Positions 62,842 to 64,000 of a stretch of 64,000 bases of DNA are shown here, piece after piece. Position 1 is the stretch's first letter. Each line of letters begins with the position of its first letter. The notes beneath the pieces were generated by a model, which was given only the letters and a program-made list of their open reading frames with translations, did no database searches and was not told the origin of the DNA. A program made the position numbers and the translations under genes. This DNA is from Byssovorax sp. (GTDB lineage Bacteria > Myxococcota_A > Polyangia > Polyangiales > Polyangiaceae), in NCBI GenBank assembly GCA_025362495.1, contig JANYGI010000045.1, positions 55,484 through 119,483 of the forward strand. The letters run 5' to 3'.

Positions 62842-64000
62842 TCTGGTCGACGATCTTGATGGCTCTCCGCGAGGTCCGTCGCAACACCATGCGCTCGGCG
62901 TTGACGACGCTGGGCATCGTCATCGGCGTGGCCTCGGTGATCGCGATGGTGACGCTGGGCCGCGGGGCGACGGCGAAGATCACCGCCGACATCGCCAGCA
63001 TGGGGACCAACCTGCTGATCGTGATGCCGGGCGCCGAGCGCCGCGGTCCCACGAGCGCGACGGCGACAGCGCTGAAGATGGATGACGCCAAGGCCATCAC
63101 CCGCGAGGCGAGCGCGGTCGCCGACGTCGCGCCGACGGCGAGCAAGGGCGCCCTCGTCGTCTACGGCAACAAGAACTGGAGCACGCTGATCACCGGCTCG
63201 ACCAACTCGTACTTCTCGATCCGCGGCTACGTGTTCGCGTCGGGGGCGACGTTCTCCGAGGCCGATCTCGCGGGCGGCTCGCCGGTGTGCGTGCTCGGCA
63301 CGACGGTGCGCCGCGAGCTCTTCGGCGCGCAGGATCCGATCGGCGCGAGCATCCGCATTGGCGGCGTGTCGTGCACCGTCACGGGCGTGCTCGAATCCAA
63401 GGGCCAATCGACGTTCGGGCAAGACCAGGACGACTTCGTGATCATGCCGCTGACGGCCCTGCAGCGCCGCGTCGCGGGCAACACCGACGTCGGGATGATC
63501 TACGTGAGCGCCGTGAGTGACAGCGCCACCGACAAGGCCAAATCGCAGATCGAGGCCTTGATGCGCGAGCGCCGCCGCGTCGCCGCGGGCCAGGCCGACG
63601 ACTTCACAGTGCAGGACATGAAGGAGATCAGCAAGACGCTCGGCAGCGTCACCGGCGCCCTCACGGCCCTGCTCGGCGCCATCGCCGGCGTGAGCCTGCT
63701 CGTCGGCGGCATCGGGATCATGAACATCATGCTCGTCTCGGTGACGGAGCGAACGCGGGAGATCGGCATTCGCCTGGCCATCGGCGCGCGCGGCCGCGAG
63801 GTGCTCTTGCAGTTCCTGATCGAGGCTGTCGTGCTCTCCGCGATGGGCGGCATCTTCGGCATGCTGCTCGGATTGGGCGGATCGTACGGGGCGACTCGGG
63901 CGCTGGGGATCCCGTTCACCGTCTCGGTGGACATCCTGGTGATCGCCCTGGTCTTTTCAGCGTCGGTGGGGATCGCATTCGGCTTCTTCCCGGCCCGGAA
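62838..64000 (+). CDS. MacB-type ABC permease (runs off right edge)
   Basis: At least 387 residues of an FtsX-fold permease from ATG 62838; the stop lies beyond the window. The N-terminal segment LMALREVRRNTMRSALTTLG and GIVIGVASVIAMVTLGRGA is the characteristic MacB start. A large periplasmic domain follows (about 50-270) containing ATFSEADLAGGSPVCVLG and FGAQDPIGASIRIGG. The second membrane block begins LLGAIAGVSLLVGGIGIMNI and continues with VSVTERTREIGIRLAIGARG, the diagnostic coupling loop. Two further segments reach the edge. It works with the split ATPase and MacA-like adaptor as a tripartite exporter. Confidence 0.95.
   Translation, partial: MIWSTILMALREVRRNTMRSALTTLGIVIGVASVIAMVTLGRGATAKITADIASMGTNLLIVMPGAERRGPTSATATALKMDDAKAITREASAVADVAPTASKGALVVYGNKNWSTLITGSTNSYFSIRGYVFASGATFSEADLAGGSPVCVLGTTVRRELFGAQDPIGASIRIGGVSCTVTGVLESKGQSTFGQDQDDFVIMPLTALQRRVAGNTDVGMIYVSAVSDSATDKAKSQIEALMRERRRVAAGQADDFTVQDMKEISKTLGSVTGALTALLGAIAGVSLLVGGIGIMNIMLVSVTERTREIGIRLAIGARGREVLLQFLIEAVVLSAMGGIFGMLLGLGGSYGATRALGIPFTVSVDILVIALVFSASVGIAFGFFPAR

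Overview
This 64 kb window is high-GC, densely coding DNA, most likely a chromosomal segment of a myxobacterium of the Polyangium/Sorangium type. The support is a MYXO-CTERM secreted protein, a Hanks-type Ser/Thr kinase, an FHA-GAF-SpoIIE phosphatase, a 1401-residue hybrid kinase with two kinase and two receiver modules, a DUF1592/DUF1552 pair, several lipoproteins with Ser/Gly/Ala-rich linkers and YWTD-like propellers, and sterol-type genes. I see no rRNA, tRNA, CRISPR array, prophage or insertion sequence.

Layout. 1-6.1 kb: envelope and polysaccharide genes (a partial deacetylase-like protein, an outer-membrane beta-barrel, a UDP-sugar dehydrogenase and a short OPX export lipoprotein) around the phosphatase. 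6.1-15.9 kb: 5-formyl-THF cyclo-ligase, a glycosyltransferase / C45 hydrolase / LolA-like run, a MYXO-CTERM protein, PriA, the Ser/Thr kinase and a metal/corrinoid-type binding protein. 16-20.9 kb: a nuclease-like orphan, an ACP + fatty acyl-AMP ligase pair, a propeller lipoprotein and a 5'-truncated metallo-beta-lactamase relic. 21.5-24.4 kb: CYP51 P450, [3Fe-4S] ferredoxin and ERG24/DHCR7-type reductase in one tight operon. 24.4-34 kb: membrane and redox genes (acyltransferase 3, OPA-type transporter, sarcosine-oxidase-like flavoenzyme, unknown membrane protein, SDR, secreted SOD). 34.4-37.3 kb: a YeiH-type exporter fused to a cysteine-dioxygenase-like cupin, followed by a persulfide dioxygenase-rhodanese fusion. 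37.3-38.2 kb: two truncated genes meeting tail to tail. 38.2-45.8 kb: hybrid kinase, membrane-anchored ECF sigma factor and two envelope proteins. 46-49.1 kb: a helical hypothetical, a 42-bp tandem repeat array, a ParE-type toxin-antitoxin pair and a propeller lipoprotein. 49.3-57.2 kb: glycosyltransferase, lectin-like lipoprotein, DUF1552, DUF1592 and a large unknown. 57.6-64 kb: rhomboid-TPR, PspA, a degenerate cyclase-fold protein and macAB, cut by the right edge.

The two most coherent pathway units are the sterol cassette, which would perform C14 demethylation followed by C14 reduction, and the sulfur cassette, which would perform thiol and persulfide oxidation coupled to sulfite/sulfate efflux. 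The first resembles a CYP51-ferredoxin fusion separated into two genes. The second contains a transporter-enzyme fusion that I do not recognise as described. All functions are read from motifs and context; no database search was run.
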